From contig NZ_QRGD01000005.1 of NCBI RefSeq assembly GCF_003449015.1, positions 1-64,000 on the forward strand: a stretch of 64,000 nt of DNA, read 5' to 3'. Below are positions 9,321 through 19,500 of the stretch, in pieces. This DNA comes from Aureibaculum luteum (lineage in GTDB: Bacteria; Bacteroidota; Bacteroidia; Flavobacteriales; Flavobacteriaceae). The position numbers and the translations under genes are program-made. The notes under the pieces are model-generated. The model was not told where the DNA came from. It did no database searches and saw nothing but the letters and a program-made list of their open reading frames with translations. Numbering within the stretch: the stretch's first letter is position 1; each line of letters starts with the position of its first letter.

Positions 9321-10262
9321 ATGCTAAACAGGAGACACCTGAGAATTAAAGTGATGCAATCTGTTTATGCCCTATTGCAATCCAACAGTGATGATTTAGT
9401 TAAGGAAAGAAAATTCTTAACCTATAGTATTAATAAGATTTATGACTTATATGTGTTGCAATTAAACTTGCTTGCAGAAGTTAGAAACTTAGCTGAAAAA
9501 CATCAAGAAATTGCCAAGAAGAAATATTTGGCCACTAGTGAAGATAAAAATCCAAGCAGAAAATTTATCGATCATCCTTTTTTATTAGGTTTAAAAAATA
9601 ATCTTGCATTGCAAGAATATATTAAAACACAAAAATTAAAGAACTGGAAAGAAGATAGCGAGTATGTTCGATTAATTTGGGATGCTATTCGTGAAAGTGA
9701 TATTTATGCTGATTTTATAAATAATACTGAGACTACTTCTCCAAAAGAAGATTTAAACTTTATAAGTGAACTTTATAAAAATGTAATTGCACCTAACGAT
9801 AAGTTATTTGATTATTACGAAAGCCAATTGATTACTTGGGTAGATGATATTCCTTTTGTAAATACTTGGATTCTCAAAAACTTAAAGAAAATAAATCCTA
9901 ATACGCGATTTGACAAAAGTTTGCTATTTAAGGATAAAGAAGATGAAGAATTCGGACTGGATTTATTCAAAAAAACAGTATTACACCACCATGAATTCAT
10001 GGATGATATTGATGCAAAAACACCCAACTGGGATAGTGATCGAATTGCAGAAGTAGACTTTATCTTAATGAAAATGGCAATGGTAGAATTGATTTACTTC
10101 CCTTCTATACCAACTCGAGTAACTATCAATGAATATATAGAAATTTCTAAAGATTATTCAACAAATAAGAGTAGCTTTTTTATAAACGGAGTTTTGGATA
10201 AAATTTTAAAAGAGTATACTACCGAAGATAAGATCAAAAAAATAGGAAGAGGATTACTTTAA
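9321..10262 (+). CDS. nusB: Transcription antitermination protein NusB
   Basis: Starts MLNRRHLRIKVMQSVYALLQS, the typical NusB opening. The C-terminal part (about residues 195-310) has the NusB helical core with VTINEYIEISKDYST and the terminal FINGVLDKI. At 313 residues it is about twice the length of E. coli NusB. The long middle insertion is usual in Bacteroidota. NusB with NusE (S10) binds boxA RNA and supports rRNA antitermination. It is the first gene of a run with DUF1573, yajC, ybbR-like and coaE genes and is read from its own promoter at 9206. Confidence 0.93.
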   Translation: MLNRRHLRIKVMQSVYALLQSNSDDLVKERKFLTYSINKIYDLYVLQLNLLAEVRNLAEKHQEIAKKKYLATSEDKNPSRKFIDHPFLLGLKNNLALQEYIKTQKLKNWKEDSEYVRLIWDAIRESDIYADFINNTETTSPKEDLNFISELYKNVIAPNDKLFDYYESQLITWVDDIPFVNTWILKNLKKINPNTRFDKSLLFKDKEDEEFGLDLFKKTVLHHHEFMDDIDAKTPNWDSDRIAEVDFILMKMAMVELIYFPSIPTRVTINEYIEISKDYSTNKSSFFINGVLDKILKEYTTEDKIKKIGRGLL

Positions 10263-10276
10263 AATTCCTTAATTTT

Positions 10277-10291
10277 ACCCTCGTTGAGGGT
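10277..10291 (+). terminator. Weak hairpin after nusB
   Basis: CCCTC-GTT-GAGGG (10278-10290) is followed by TTTAGT. The stem is GC-rich but the T tract is short, so this may be an attenuating hairpin rather than a full stop before the DUF1573 gene. Confidence 0.4.
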
Positions 10292-10346
10292 TTAGTAAAA
10301 ATATATTAAAGCGAGTGTAATATACACAATTATAAAACAAAATATT

Positions 10347-10808
10347 ATGAAGTTACAAGTAAAATTATTAGCATTTTTAGTTGTATTCACTTTATTTTCA
10401 TGTAAAGATAATGCGACTTCAAAAATTAAAAAAGAAAATTTAGAAATAGCCAAACAACGCGATTATAAGATGACCGAAGGTGCTTCTATCATTTCTTTTT
10501 CTAAAACCGAATATGATTTTGGTACCATTAACGAAGGTGATAAGGTTGAAACTACTTTCGATTTTAAAAATACCGGAAAATCTGCATTAATTATTACAAA
10601 TGCAAGTAGCACTTGTGGCTGTACAATTCCTGAATATCCAAAAGAACCAATACCGGTTGGAGGTACTGGATCAATTACTGTGAAGTTTAATTCAGCAGGA
10701 AAACCAAATCAACAAAACAAAGTAGTAACATTAACAACAAATACAGCTAGTGGCAAAGAAACAGTTGTTATTAAAGCGAATGTAACACCCAAACAAAAAG
10801 CAAGTTAA
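10347..10808 (+). CDS. DUF1573 lipoprotein
   Basis: A 153-residue protein whose lipoprotein signal MKLQVKLLAFLVVFTLFSC has the lipidation cysteine at residue 19. The mature part is an immunoglobulin-like DUF1573 domain with YDFGTINEGDKVETTFDFKN and the hallmark STCGCTIPEYP. The domain is common in Bacteroidota exported proteins and its function is not established. It lies 12 bp upstream of yajC and is probably cotranscribed, a neighbourhood conserved in the phylum. That hints at an envelope or secretion role. Confidence 0.88.
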   Translation: MKLQVKLLAFLVVFTLFSCKDNATSKIKKENLEIAKQRDYKMTEGASIISFSKTEYDFGTINEGDKVETTFDFKNTGKSALIITNASSTCGCTIPEYPKEPIPVGGTGSITVKFNSAGKPNQQNKVVTLTTNTASGKETVVIKANVTPKQKAS

Positions 10809-10820
10809 AACAAATTATTT

Positions 10821-11135
10821 ATGTATTCAACAATTTTATTACAAGCCGGAGGTGGCGGAATGGGGAATTTTATATTAATTCCCGCAATGTTATTGGTTAT
10901 TTATCTTTTTATGATAAGACCACAAATGAAAAAAGCAAAAAATGAAAAGAAATTTCAAGCAGAAATAAAAAAAGGTGCAAAAGTGATTACCACAAGTGGT
11001 ATTCATGGTAAAATTGTAGATTTAACTGATGATGCAGTTGTGATTGAAACTGGAGCTGGTAAAATTAAATTTGAACGTTCTGCAATATCAATGGAATTAA
11101 GTAAAAAATATTTAAGCCCTGTGGTTAAAAAATAA
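10821..11135 (+). CDS. yajC: Preprotein translocase accessory subunit YajC
   Basis: The 104-residue protein has one N-terminal membrane helix (FILIPAMLLVIYLFMIRP) followed by the diagnostic RPQMKKAKNEKKFQAEIKKGAKVITTSGIHGKI, a cytoplasmic YajC domain. YajC associates with SecDF and the Sec translocon. It is slightly shorter than, but close to, the E. coli protein (110). It sits in the nusB to coaE run and is followed by a strong terminator at 11158. Confidence 0.95.
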   Translation: MYSTILLQAGGGGMGNFILIPAMLLVIYLFMIRPQMKKAKNEKKFQAEIKKGAKVITTSGIHGKIVDLTDDAVVIETGAGKIKFERSAISMELSKKYLSPVVKK

Positions 11136-11157
11136 TTTTTATTTTATAATAATTAGA

Positions 11158-11191
11158 AGTGAGTTTTATTTTGGTAAAACTCACTTTTTTT
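11158..11191 (+). terminator. Intrinsic terminator after yajC
   Basis: An 11-bp perfect stem AGTGAGTTTTA / TAAAACTCACT (11158-11168 with 11175-11185) is followed by seven T residues. It separates yajC from the ybbR-like gene, so the latter probably needs its own promoter or read-through. Confidence 0.85.
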
Positions 11192-11209
11192 GTTTACTTT
11201 TAAAAGATA

Positions 11210-12181
11210 ATGAAGGTCAAAAAATATAAATCAAACAGCAAAATTAAAGCGACTAAAAAAACCAAAATGATTTTGGGGTTTTTAGTTTTATCTTTTTTGT
11301 TTTGGGTATTGATTAAACTATCAAAAGAATATATAGATGTGGTGCCGGTTAATGTAGAATACATAAACCTGCCCAAAGGTAAAATGCTTCAAAAAGAGCC
11401 CCAAAAAACCGTACAACTTACATTAAAAACGTTTGGTTTTGATCTCATTAAATACCATCTTTTTAAAAGAAAAGTAAAAGTTGACTTACAATCAATAAAA
11501 CCCAAAAACTCAAGCCTATTCTATCAACCGTCTGCAAATTTATTGACTGAAATACAAAGTCAATTACTGTCAGATGTAGAAATATATTCCATTAAACCAG
11601 ATACGCTATTTTATAATATCGGACAAGCGATTACAAAAACAGTATCTATTGAAACCAATCTGGAAATAGATTATAAATCTGGTTATAATTTATTTGGAAA
11701 TTTAAAAATTGAACCAAATGAAGTTACAATCTCTGGTCCTGAGCTCTTGGTAGATTCTATTCTAAAAGTTGTAACACAAAAGAAAACGTTAGCTGACGTA
11801 AATTCTAATTTTGAATTTACCATTCCCATTCTACAATTAGAAAATAATTCAAAGGTAACCTACTCTGTAAAAGAAATAAAAGTTAGTGGTATTGTAGATA
11901 AATTTACGGAAGCTAAATTTACCATACCAGTTCTTGTTAAAAATTTACCAAAAAATTATAGCATCAGCACATTTCCAGACAACGTTGAAATCGTTTTTCA
12001 AGTAGGTATTTCAGATTATAATAAAATCAATAAAAATGATTTTAAAGTAAGTTGCGATTACGAACGTTCTGTAAAAGATGGACTCAACTATTTAATCCCT
12101 AAAGTTGTTTTAAAACCCTCTTATGTTTCTGACATTAGAATAGTACCAAATCAAATAGATTATTTAATTAAAAATGATTAA
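11210..12181 (+). CDS. YbbR-like domain protein
   Basis: A 323-residue protein with a lysine-rich N terminus, one membrane helix (MILGFLVLSFLFWVLIKL, about residues 19-37) and an extracytoplasmic part with YbbR/CdaR-type repeats, seen as VSIETNLEI...GYNLFGNLKIEPNEVTISGPELLVDSI and a second, similar unit. In Firmicutes, YbbR-domain CdaR regulates the c-di-AMP cyclase. Here no cyclase gene is adjacent, so that role is not assumed. The stop overlaps the coaE start by 8 bp, indicating translational coupling. Confidence 0.8.
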   Translation: MKVKKYKSNSKIKATKKTKMILGFLVLSFLFWVLIKLSKEYIDVVPVNVEYINLPKGKMLQKEPQKTVQLTLKTFGFDLIKYHLFKRKVKVDLQSIKPKNSSLFYQPSANLLTEIQSQLLSDVEIYSIKPDTLFYNIGQAITKTVSIETNLEIDYKSGYNLFGNLKIEPNEVTISGPELLVDSILKVVTQKKTLADVNSNFEFTIPILQLENNSKVTYSVKEIKVSGIVDKFTEAKFTIPVLVKNLPKNYSISTFPDNVEIVFQVGISDYNKINKNDFKVSCDYERSVKDGLNYLIPKVVLKPSYVSDIRIVPNQIDYLIKND

Positions 12182-12764
12182 AGTAGGCTTAACAGGTGGC
12201 ATTGGTAGTGGTAAAACAACAGTGGTTAATTTCTTTAAGGAATTAGGTGTACCCGTATACATAGCTGATATGGAAGCAAAAGAATTAATGAACACTTCTA
12301 AATCTATTCAAAAAAAATTAATAAAGGTTTTTGGACCTCAAGCTTATATAAATGGGAAGTTAAATAGGCCATATTTAGCTCAATTAGTTTTTAATGATGA
12401 AGAGAAATTAGAAGCAATCAATAGTATTGTGCACCCCAAAGTTGCTAAACATTTTTCCAAATGGTTACAAAAACAAAATGCTCCTTATTGCATACAAGAA
12501 AATGCAATTATTTTTGAAAATAATAAAGCCGATGATTTTGACTATATAATTTCAGTTACTGCACCTAAAGATATTAGAATCGAAAGGGTTTTAAAAAGAG
12601 ACTCCGCTTCTAAATCGCAAATTATGGCTAGAATTAATAATCAATGGGATCAAGCAAAAAAAAATGAGTTAGCCAATTTTGTTATTGAAAATATTAATTT
12701 AACTGACACCAGAAAGCAAGTTAAAAAAATACATGAAACATTGCTTAAAACGACTTCTGATTAG
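12174..12764 (+). CDS. coaE: Dephospho-CoA kinase
   Basis: A 196-residue P-loop kinase that phosphorylates the ribose 3'-hydroxyl of dephospho-CoA, the last step of coenzyme A synthesis. The N terminus MIKVGLTGGIGSGKTTV is the CoaE Walker A. The family motif after it reads VPVYIADMEAKELM, where most enzymes have DAD; IVHPKV is also typical. Length is normal (about 200). The start codon overlaps the end of the ybbR-like gene, and the gene closes the conserved run that starts at nusB. Confidence 0.95.
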   Translation: MIKVGLTGGIGSGKTTVVNFFKELGVPVYIADMEAKELMNTSKSIQKKLIKVFGPQAYINGKLNRPYLAQLVFNDEEKLEAINSIVHPKVAKHFSKWLQKQNAPYCIQENAIIFENNKADDFDYIISVTAPKDIRIERVLKRDSASKSQIMARINNQWDQAKKNELANFVIENINLTDTRKQVKKIHETLLKTTSD

Positions 12765-12859
12765 TGAATTTCTTAAAAAACTGTTAAATTATTATTCTTT
12801 TAGTTAATCTTAGTTAAATCAATACTAAAGATTAAATACTTAGGCTAAATTTGTTATTA

Positions 12860-14431
12860 ATGAATAAACGTGTATTTGTACTCTTAATTATATTAATGAG
12901 TATTGCCTTAATAGGCATAATTTCTGTTCAAATTTATTGGATAAAAAGTTCCGTTGACATACGTGAAAAACAGTTTGAAAATGATGTCAAATTTGTATTA
13001 GCAAAAGTCTCTGAAAATATTCAAGAAAGAGAAATTAACGATTATTATAGAGATTTCAAATCTGTAATTGATAGTGCAACTAGATCGGATGGTGAATTAA
13101 TAAAAAAAGATTTCTATTTTTCAAAAATAGATACAGTGACCAATGAAATATTTTCATTCAGACAAAGTATTTTGGAAAATAGTTTTAAAACCGACATCCC
13201 CTTATTCGAAAATGATTCTTTAATTTTTAAAGATATCCTTTCGGAAGAAGTACAAGAGATAAGTTCTTTTGATGATTTTTTTCAAAATGATTTAAGTGAT
13301 GTAACTCCGACAGAACGAATCTATAATGTGGCTAGAAGAAATAGATTAGAAGCTTTAAATTTTGAGAATAATTTTAAAAAAATTGCAGCACAGAAACCTA
13401 TTTATGATAGAATTGGCACCAATGAAATATCTTTAAATCTAGAGAACGAGTTACGTGACAGAGGGGTTGATATCAATTTTAATTTTGGGGTTTTTGGTGA
13501 TGGTTTAGCGACGAAAGTAAAATCGTCTAAGTTTAAAAATATTGAAGGTAAAAGTTATAGTGTTCCTTTATTTATTGAAGATGATGGCAATAGTAATTAT
13601 GAATTACGAGTAACATTCCCTTCAAAAAATGAATATATTTTCGCTTCAATTACTAATATATTGATATTAGCAGCAGTTTTTATATTAGTGATAATGTTGG
13701 CTTTTGGGAGTGCTATTTATCAATTAATAAAACAAAAACAGATATCGGAAATAAAGACTGATTTCATAAATAATATGACGCATGAGTTTAAAACACCAAT
13801 TGCGACTATCAATTTAGCATTGGATGCTATTAAAAATCCAAAGATAATTGGCGATAAAGATAAAGTACTACGATATACTGAAATGATCCGTCAAGAGAAT
13901 AAAAGAATGCATGGTCAGGTAGAAAATGTGTTGCGAATTTCTAGATTAGAAAAGAAACAATTAGATATTTCGCAAGGAGTTGATGATTTACACGACATAA
14001 TAGAAGATGCAATAACTCACGTACAACTTATAATAGATGATAAAGGTGGTTATATTAATTTACACTTAGAAGCATTACAAAGTGAAATAATGGTTAATAA
14101 ATTTCATTTCACTAGTGTCATTACTAATATTTTAGACAATGCTATTAAATACACTAACGAACCGCCGAAAATTGATATTTATACAGAAAATGCAGGTAAT
14201 TATATAATTGCACATATTAAAGACCAAGGTATTGGAATGAATAAAAATGTACAAAAGCATGTATTTGATAAATTTTATAGAGAACAAAAAGTTAATATTC
14301 ACGACGTTAAAGGACATGGTTTAGGCCTGTCATACGTAAAAAAAATAGTTGAACACCACCATGGTAATGTTTATGTAGAAAGTGAAAAAGGAAAAGGAAG
14401 CACGTTTACAATAAAATTACCGTTAATTTAA
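12860..14431 (+). CDS. Sensor histidine kinase (RprX-like)
   Basis: The ATG at 12860 begins MNKRVFVLLIILMSIALIGI, a membrane helix. A periplasmic sensor region of about 230 residues follows, then a second helix (ILILAAVFILVIMLAFG). The kinase core has the H-box MTHEFKTPIATI, N-box NILDNAIKYTNE, G1 DQGIGMN and G2 GHGLGLSYVKKIVEHHHG. The N terminus resembles RprX of Bacteroides, but the signal is unknown. The frame opens at TTG 12851, inside a TAAATTTG promoter-like element (12846-12853), so the ATG is preferred. The response-regulator gene starts 5 bp downstream. Confidence 0.93.
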   Translation: MNKRVFVLLIILMSIALIGIISVQIYWIKSSVDIREKQFENDVKFVLAKVSENIQEREINDYYRDFKSVIDSATRSDGELIKKDFYFSKIDTVTNEIFSFRQSILENSFKTDIPLFENDSLIFKDILSEEVQEISSFDDFFQNDLSDVTPTERIYNVARRNRLEALNFENNFKKIAAQKPIYDRIGTNEISLNLENELRDRGVDINFNFGVFGDGLATKVKSSKFKNIEGKSYSVPLFIEDDGNSNYELRVTFPSKNEYIFASITNILILAAVFILVIMLAFGSAIYQLIKQKQISEIKTDFINNMTHEFKTPIATINLALDAIKNPKIIGDKDKVLRYTEMIRQENKRMHGQVENVLRISRLEKKQLDISQGVDDLHDIIEDAITHVQLIIDDKGGYINLHLEALQSEIMVNKFHFTSVITNILDNAIKYTNEPPKIDIYTENAGNYIIAHIKDQGIGMNKNVQKHVFDKFYREQKVNIHDVKGHGLGLSYVKKIVEHHHGNVYVESEKGKGSTFTIKLPLI

Positions 14432-14436
14432 AAATT

Positions 14437-15141
14437 ATGGCAAATAAAAAAATATTATTAGTTGAAGATGATCCAAACTTTGGTACAGTATTAAAAGACT
14501 ACCTTATGTTAAATGATTACTCCGTTACCCATGCAAAAGATGGTTTAGAAGGATTAATTATGTTTAAAAATGACGAATTTGATCTTTGTATTTTAGATGT
14601 GATGATGCCCAGAAAAGATGGTTTTTCATTAGCTAAGGACATAAGAACGACAAATACAGATGTTCCCATTGTTTTCCTAACTGCGAAAACTATGAAAGAA
14701 GATGTTTTAAAAGGATATGAATCTGGTGCAGATGATTATTTGAATAAACCATTTGATTCAGAAGTCTTATTACATAAGATCAAAGCAATTTTACAACGTA
14801 AGGAAATTGACATGAGTGCTGATGACGAAAAACATGAATTTCAGATTGGCAAGTTTTTCTTAAACTCTAAATTAAGACATTTATCTTATGATGGAGGTGA
14901 AATACGAAAACTATCTCCTAAAGAAAATAAACTTTTAAAGATGTTAGCCATACATGTAAATGATTTAATGCCAAGAGAATTAGCATTGACTAAAATTTGG
15001 AGAGATGATAACTACTTTACGTCAAGAAGTATGGATGTTTATATTGCGAAACTTCGTAAGTATTTAAAACCAGATTCTTCTGTTGAAATTGTGAATATTC
15101 ATGGAGAAGGTTTTCGACTAATAGTTGGAGATGTTCAATAA
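14437..15141 (+). CDS. OmpR-family response regulator (RprY-like)
   Basis: A 234-residue two-domain regulator. The receiver domain has the acidic pocket (VEDDPNF), phospho-acceptor aspartate in CILDVMMPRKDG, the T/S of FLTAKT and lysine in LNKPFD. The C-terminal winged helix (about 135-230) includes LSPKENKLLKMLA and SMDVYIAKLRKYLK. It is the partner of the kinase encoded 5 bp upstream. The target genes are unknown. A perfect palindromic terminator follows directly. Confidence 0.95.
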   Translation: MANKKILLVEDDPNFGTVLKDYLMLNDYSVTHAKDGLEGLIMFKNDEFDLCILDVMMPRKDGFSLAKDIRTTNTDVPIVFLTAKTMKEDVLKGYESGADDYLNKPFDSEVLLHKIKAILQRKEIDMSADDEKHEFQIGKFFLNSKLRHLSYDGGEIRKLSPKENKLLKMLAIHVNDLMPRELALTKIWRDDNYFTSRSMDVYIAKLRKYLKPDSSVEIVNIHGEGFRLIVGDVQ

Positions 15142-15188
15142 TTAAAAAGAAAAGACTATCATGTACATGATAGTCTTTTCTTTTTAAT
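15141..15188. terminator. Perfect 48-bp palindromic bidirectional terminator
   Basis: The two halves are exact reverse complements about 15164/15165, with an A-rich left end and T-rich right end. It can terminate both the response-regulator gene (+) and the small exported protein gene (-), which converge here. Confidence 0.9.
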
Positions 15189-15206
15189 TAAATACGGTTA
15201 TATTTA

Positions 15207-15530
15207 TTAGCCTTCTTCAGACTCAATGCCCATAACTTTACCTTTTTCGCTTACAAGTAATATATATGGAAAGCTTTTTCGCTCTATTTTAAATCTATAA
15301 ATTTTGTCTGATTTACTGTTTGACGATCTCAATTTATAGCTTACATCTTTAGAAATTTTGTAACCTGAATAACTTTTTAATGTCTCTTTTACACTGTCGG
15401 GCACTTCAAGCATTTGTACCTTAAACACTTTTTCTTCTTGGTTATCCGTAGACGTAGACTGAGCATTTATGTTTTGAAGGCCTACATAACCTAAGCAAAG
15501 TAAAACTGCAATAATTCTTATATTTTTCAT
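15207..15530 (-). CDS. Small exported protein of unknown function
   Basis: From ATG 15530 the protein begins MKNIRIIAVLLCLGYVGLQ and has a signal peptide ending INAQ. About 85 mature residues follow, with a beta-rich pattern (VSYKLRSSNSKSDKIYRFKIER...YILLVSEKGKVMGIE) reminiscent of PepSY-like or BLIP-like small domains. An earlier in-frame start at 15569 would overlap the SprF-like gene and bury the signal, so it is rejected. It is probably the last gene of the adhesin/SprF unit and may serve the same secretion event. Confidence 0.6.
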   Translation of the reverse strand: MKNIRIIAVLLCLGYVGLQNINAQSTSTDNQEEKVFKVQMLEVPDSVKETLKSYSGYKISKDVSYKLRSSNSKSDKIYRFKIERKSFPYILLVSEKGKVMGIESEEG

Positions 15531-15550
15531 TTTGTGATTTTTAAGTTTAA

Positions 15551-16516
15551 TTATTTTCTTGAACTCCAACTTGTATTGTATCTACCTCCATCAAAATCGT
15601 ATCCCAACACCAATAATGGTGTTCCATAAGACCCAAATTGTATAGATTCGTTAATGTTAAATTGGTAACCGAGACCTACATACATTTTATCTTTTTTTAA
15701 TCCCAACAATGGAGAAACTGACAAGGGCTTAAAACCTTGATCATTTAAGAACCTTGTATTAATACCTGCCCAGTAATAGCCATCATCTGTTAATTTTCTA
15801 GCTTTAAAGTTAATATCAGAAACTGAACGTCCGTCACCCTCAAAATATTTAAAAAACAAAGAAGGTTCATATTCATATTCGTCGTTATCACTTAAAAATG
15901 TATAGCCGGTAAATAAATAATAATTTCTTAATTTTACTGGTTCTGAATTGTCAAATATTTTTGTGGCTTTATTCAATATATTTGAAGCATTGGCACCTAC
16001 AAAATAATTTTTAATTCTATATAAAGCTCCTACTTCAAAATTATGATTTGAGGTTGATTCACTTGCTCCAACATGCGGATCATTATTTCCTGTACCCGTA
16101 CCATCATCAAATTTATCTGTATCTATTTTAAAATGATTAAATTTATAAGACAACCCAAATGACAAATATTCATCATCGGCTTCAGATAAAATTAAATGAT
16201 AAGCGTAAGACAGCTGTGCTCCCATTTGCTTCGTATTACCATTACGGTCGTTATATAATATAACACCTACACCTGTGTTCTCACTTATTCTTGTATCATA
16301 TGATAGCTGCTGCGTTAACGGAGCGTTTTCTACGCCTAACCATTGAGCAACCCCACTTAAGCGTAGTTTATGCACATCATCTATACCTGCATAAGCTGGA
16401 GAAATAACAAAGGTATTCTCTACCAAGTATTGCGAATAAGGTGATAATTTTAATTCTTGTGAATTTGCCATAATAGTAAAGGCAAATAACATTACGGTAT
16501 AAATATATTTTTTCAT
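15551..16516 (-). CDS. Type IX secretion system PorP/SprF-family membrane protein
   Basis: A 321-residue outer-membrane beta-barrel-like protein with signal peptide (MKKYIYTVMLFAFTIMANSQ) and the family opening LKLSPYSQYLVENTFVISPAYAGI. The GVGVILYNDRNG and YHLILSE strands and the closing FNINESIQFGSYGTPLLVLGYDF also fit PorP/SprF. In Flavobacterium, SprF is needed to put the adhesin SprB on the surface. Genes of this family next to a large CTD-bearing protein normally act as its dedicated partner. Here the adhesin gene lies 21 bp upstream on the same strand. Confidence 0.93.
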   Translation of the reverse strand: MKKYIYTVMLFAFTIMANSQELKLSPYSQYLVENTFVISPAYAGIDDVHKLRLSGVAQWLGVENAPLTQQLSYDTRISENTGVGVILYNDRNGNTKQMGAQLSYAYHLILSEADDEYLSFGLSYKFNHFKIDTDKFDDGTGTGNNDPHVGASESTSNHNFEVGALYRIKNYFVGANASNILNKATKIFDNSEPVKLRNYYLFTGYTFLSDNDEYEYEPSLFFKYFEGDGRSVSDINFKARKLTDDGYYWAGINTRFLNDQGFKPLSVSPLLGLKKDKMYVGLGYQFNINESIQFGSYGTPLLVLGYDFDGGRYNTSWSSRK

Positions 16517-16537
16517 TGGGTTGAATAGTTTTTAATG

Positions 16538-19500
16538 TTATCTATATAAGGTAAAGTTGCCTTTAAACTCTCTTTTGTCACTTGCCGCATTAAGTTTAAT
16601 GATATACCAATAGTCACCTGATGGTAATAACTTACCTTTATAAACGCCATTCCATGACTGTTGAATTCCTTTATACTCCTTAATTAATCGTTGGTACCTA
16701 TCAAATATCTTTACCGTGATATTCGGGTATATTGCAATATTTCTAGGATACCAAGTATCATTTATACCATCACCATCTGGTGTAAAGAAATTTGGAATTT
16801 CAATATCTTTTACCTCAATTATTTCCGAAACGATACATCCTTTATTATCTTTTACATAGAAGGTATAAAAACCAGCTCCAGATACTGTAAATACATTTGT
16901 ACTTCCAAAGTCTTCATCTTTAACCTCTGGTGATATTAACTTATCAGTATTCTTAAGCATTGCGTATTGATATTCAGGCTCACCGTTTGTTGCATTAACA
17001 ACATATTCAACTAAAGAGTTTGCTGAGTTATCTACATTAAAACTCACAGGCGTATATGCTTCAACAAGAACCACAACAGGCTCATCAGTACAACCAGTAC
17101 TTGTGTTTCTAACTCTAACCGTATGTTCACCGTTCGCCACATCTTCAAAAACATTTGATGTTTGATATGAACCACCATCTAAACTAAATTCAACTTCATT
17201 TTCGTATTCCGTTGCTACAGCTGTTATAATTTGATTTTCAGAACCTTCACATTTAAATCCTGCGTCAGCAGTAAATTCTAAAAATGTTAATTGACTTAAA
17301 GTAACCGACTCAGTAGTTTCACAAGTATTTACACCTTTTACCTTACGGATTATTATTTCATAATCTCCAGCTACCAATCCACTAAATAATGAGGATGGTT
17401 GATAATTTGTTCCACCATCAATACTATATGATAATGCATTACCAGATGTGTTCTGACTTACATTAATGTTAATAGAACCATCACTACCTCCATAACATAA
17501 AACATCTTGTTTTTCAACAGTGTATTCAATTTCTGGATCAAAATCAATATTAGCAACAGTTGTGGTTGTACAACCATTCGCATCTTTTACTGTAATAGTA
17601 TGATCTCCTTCTGTAGAAACTTCGAAAATGTTAGAATCTTGATAGCTTGTACCATTATTGATACTATACTGATACGGTGGCGTACCTCCTGTTCCTGTAG
17701 CATCTATTCTTCCGCTTAGGGCATTACCATTACAAGGCATAATATTATCTAAAACACTATTTGTAGCTTGCAATAAAGTTGGTTCACCTATAGTGAATTG
17801 AAATACATCAAAACAACCGTCTGTATTTGTAACTCTAACCGAATAGTCACCAATATCTAAACCGGTAAAATCATATGATTTGGCGGCAGTAGGCCCTTCA
17901 GTGGCAATAACACTACCAGCTTGTGATAATTCATAAGTAAAAGTAGCGGCATCATCAGTTATACTAACATTAACTTTACCATCTTCACTATCCTTACATA
18001 AGGCATCAGAAGGAGTAAATGTAACATCCAAACCAAGAACTGTAATAGTTCTAGTAGTTATAGTACAACCTATTTTTGTTTGTGTAACGGTATAAACGCC
18101 TGGACCATTGATTGAAATAGTTTGACCTGTACCTAAATCATTACCATTCTGATCTACCCATTCATAAACGTTATAACCATCATGACCAGAAATTGTTAAC
18201 GTATTATTACAATACTCTTCAGTACTATCAAATTGACAAGAACTAGTATCTACATATAAATCCATAGAACCAACATTTGGCAATCCACAGCCATTAACTC
18301 CTATTAAACCTGGTTGATCTGAAACATTTTCACCAGAAGTTACCCCTCCATATGATGAGCTGATTGTATTTTGTAATAAATTAGTACATGCATCTGTATA
18401 ATCAAAACAATTATCAGAAGCAGTTACTTGATATCTTATATTATATGAATCTGAAGCACTATTTCTTAAGACTAGTGTATCATCAATAGTAAACGTTATT
18501 TGTCTGGTAGCAGCATTAAATGTATGTGTAATTAAACCAGCGGCCAATGGTGTGCCTGATGCATCTAAAAATTCAAATGTAGTATCATCTAATGTTACGT
18601 TTAGAGGCAACGTGTTAGTTACCACAGTGCTTGTAGCATCATCAGTACCAATATTTTTAAAATTAACATTATACCAAACTGTTTCACCTAGTTGTACCGG
18701 TGAATTATAGGTTATTGGATTGTTAGAAGTATCTTCAACACTAGTTAGTACCTGTAATACAGGCTCAATTATATTTATTGAAAAAGTATTTAAAAAAGTA
18801 AAGATATGATCTCCACCTACATTATTTGTTACCCGTACAGTTGCTCCAGTTTCACCATTACCAATTAGCACATTACCCCCATTTAATGGTGTGAAATCTA
18901 ATATTTTCTGATCCCATCCTAACGTGTTAGAACTATTTAAATTTCTATCGGTGTCTACAACTCCATCATGAGTAATATTACTACTGAAAAAATTATTGAT
19001 ATCATTTGCATCATCATATAATGAAGTAAAACTAGTTTTTCCATCTGCCTTAAATTGCATATGATCACCATACAAACCTAAATCTCCTTCTAAGGCTGCA
19101 ACCCCCACTTTACCTTCAACAGGACCAGAAGGAGGCGTTGTAAAACCTGAATAACTAAAATCAACTACGTTGTTTGGTGAATTTCTAACCGCAGACATAC
19201 CATCAAACGTACTGATGTACTTTCGTGGCTCAGATGGATCTTCATATACAATAACTAAAGACCAACCTGCGGCATTATTTGTACCAACATTTGTACTTAA
19301 GTCAGCTACATAGTAATCTCCATTAGGGTTGGTAATAGAAGTTACAATACTTGTAACATCTTTATAGAACACTAAATCTAAATCTTCTCTTTTAGAGACG
19401 TCTGTTATATCGGCTGTTATTAGCTGATAGGCACCTCCAGGTATTTTAAATTTAACTTCATTAGGAGCCGGAGTTGAAGGAGCACCAACTGCACCCCAAT

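Noticed and set aside
15141-15188. Palindrome as a recombination or operator site
   Set aside because: It lies between convergent genes with A-rich and T-rich ends, so a bidirectional terminator explains it fully.
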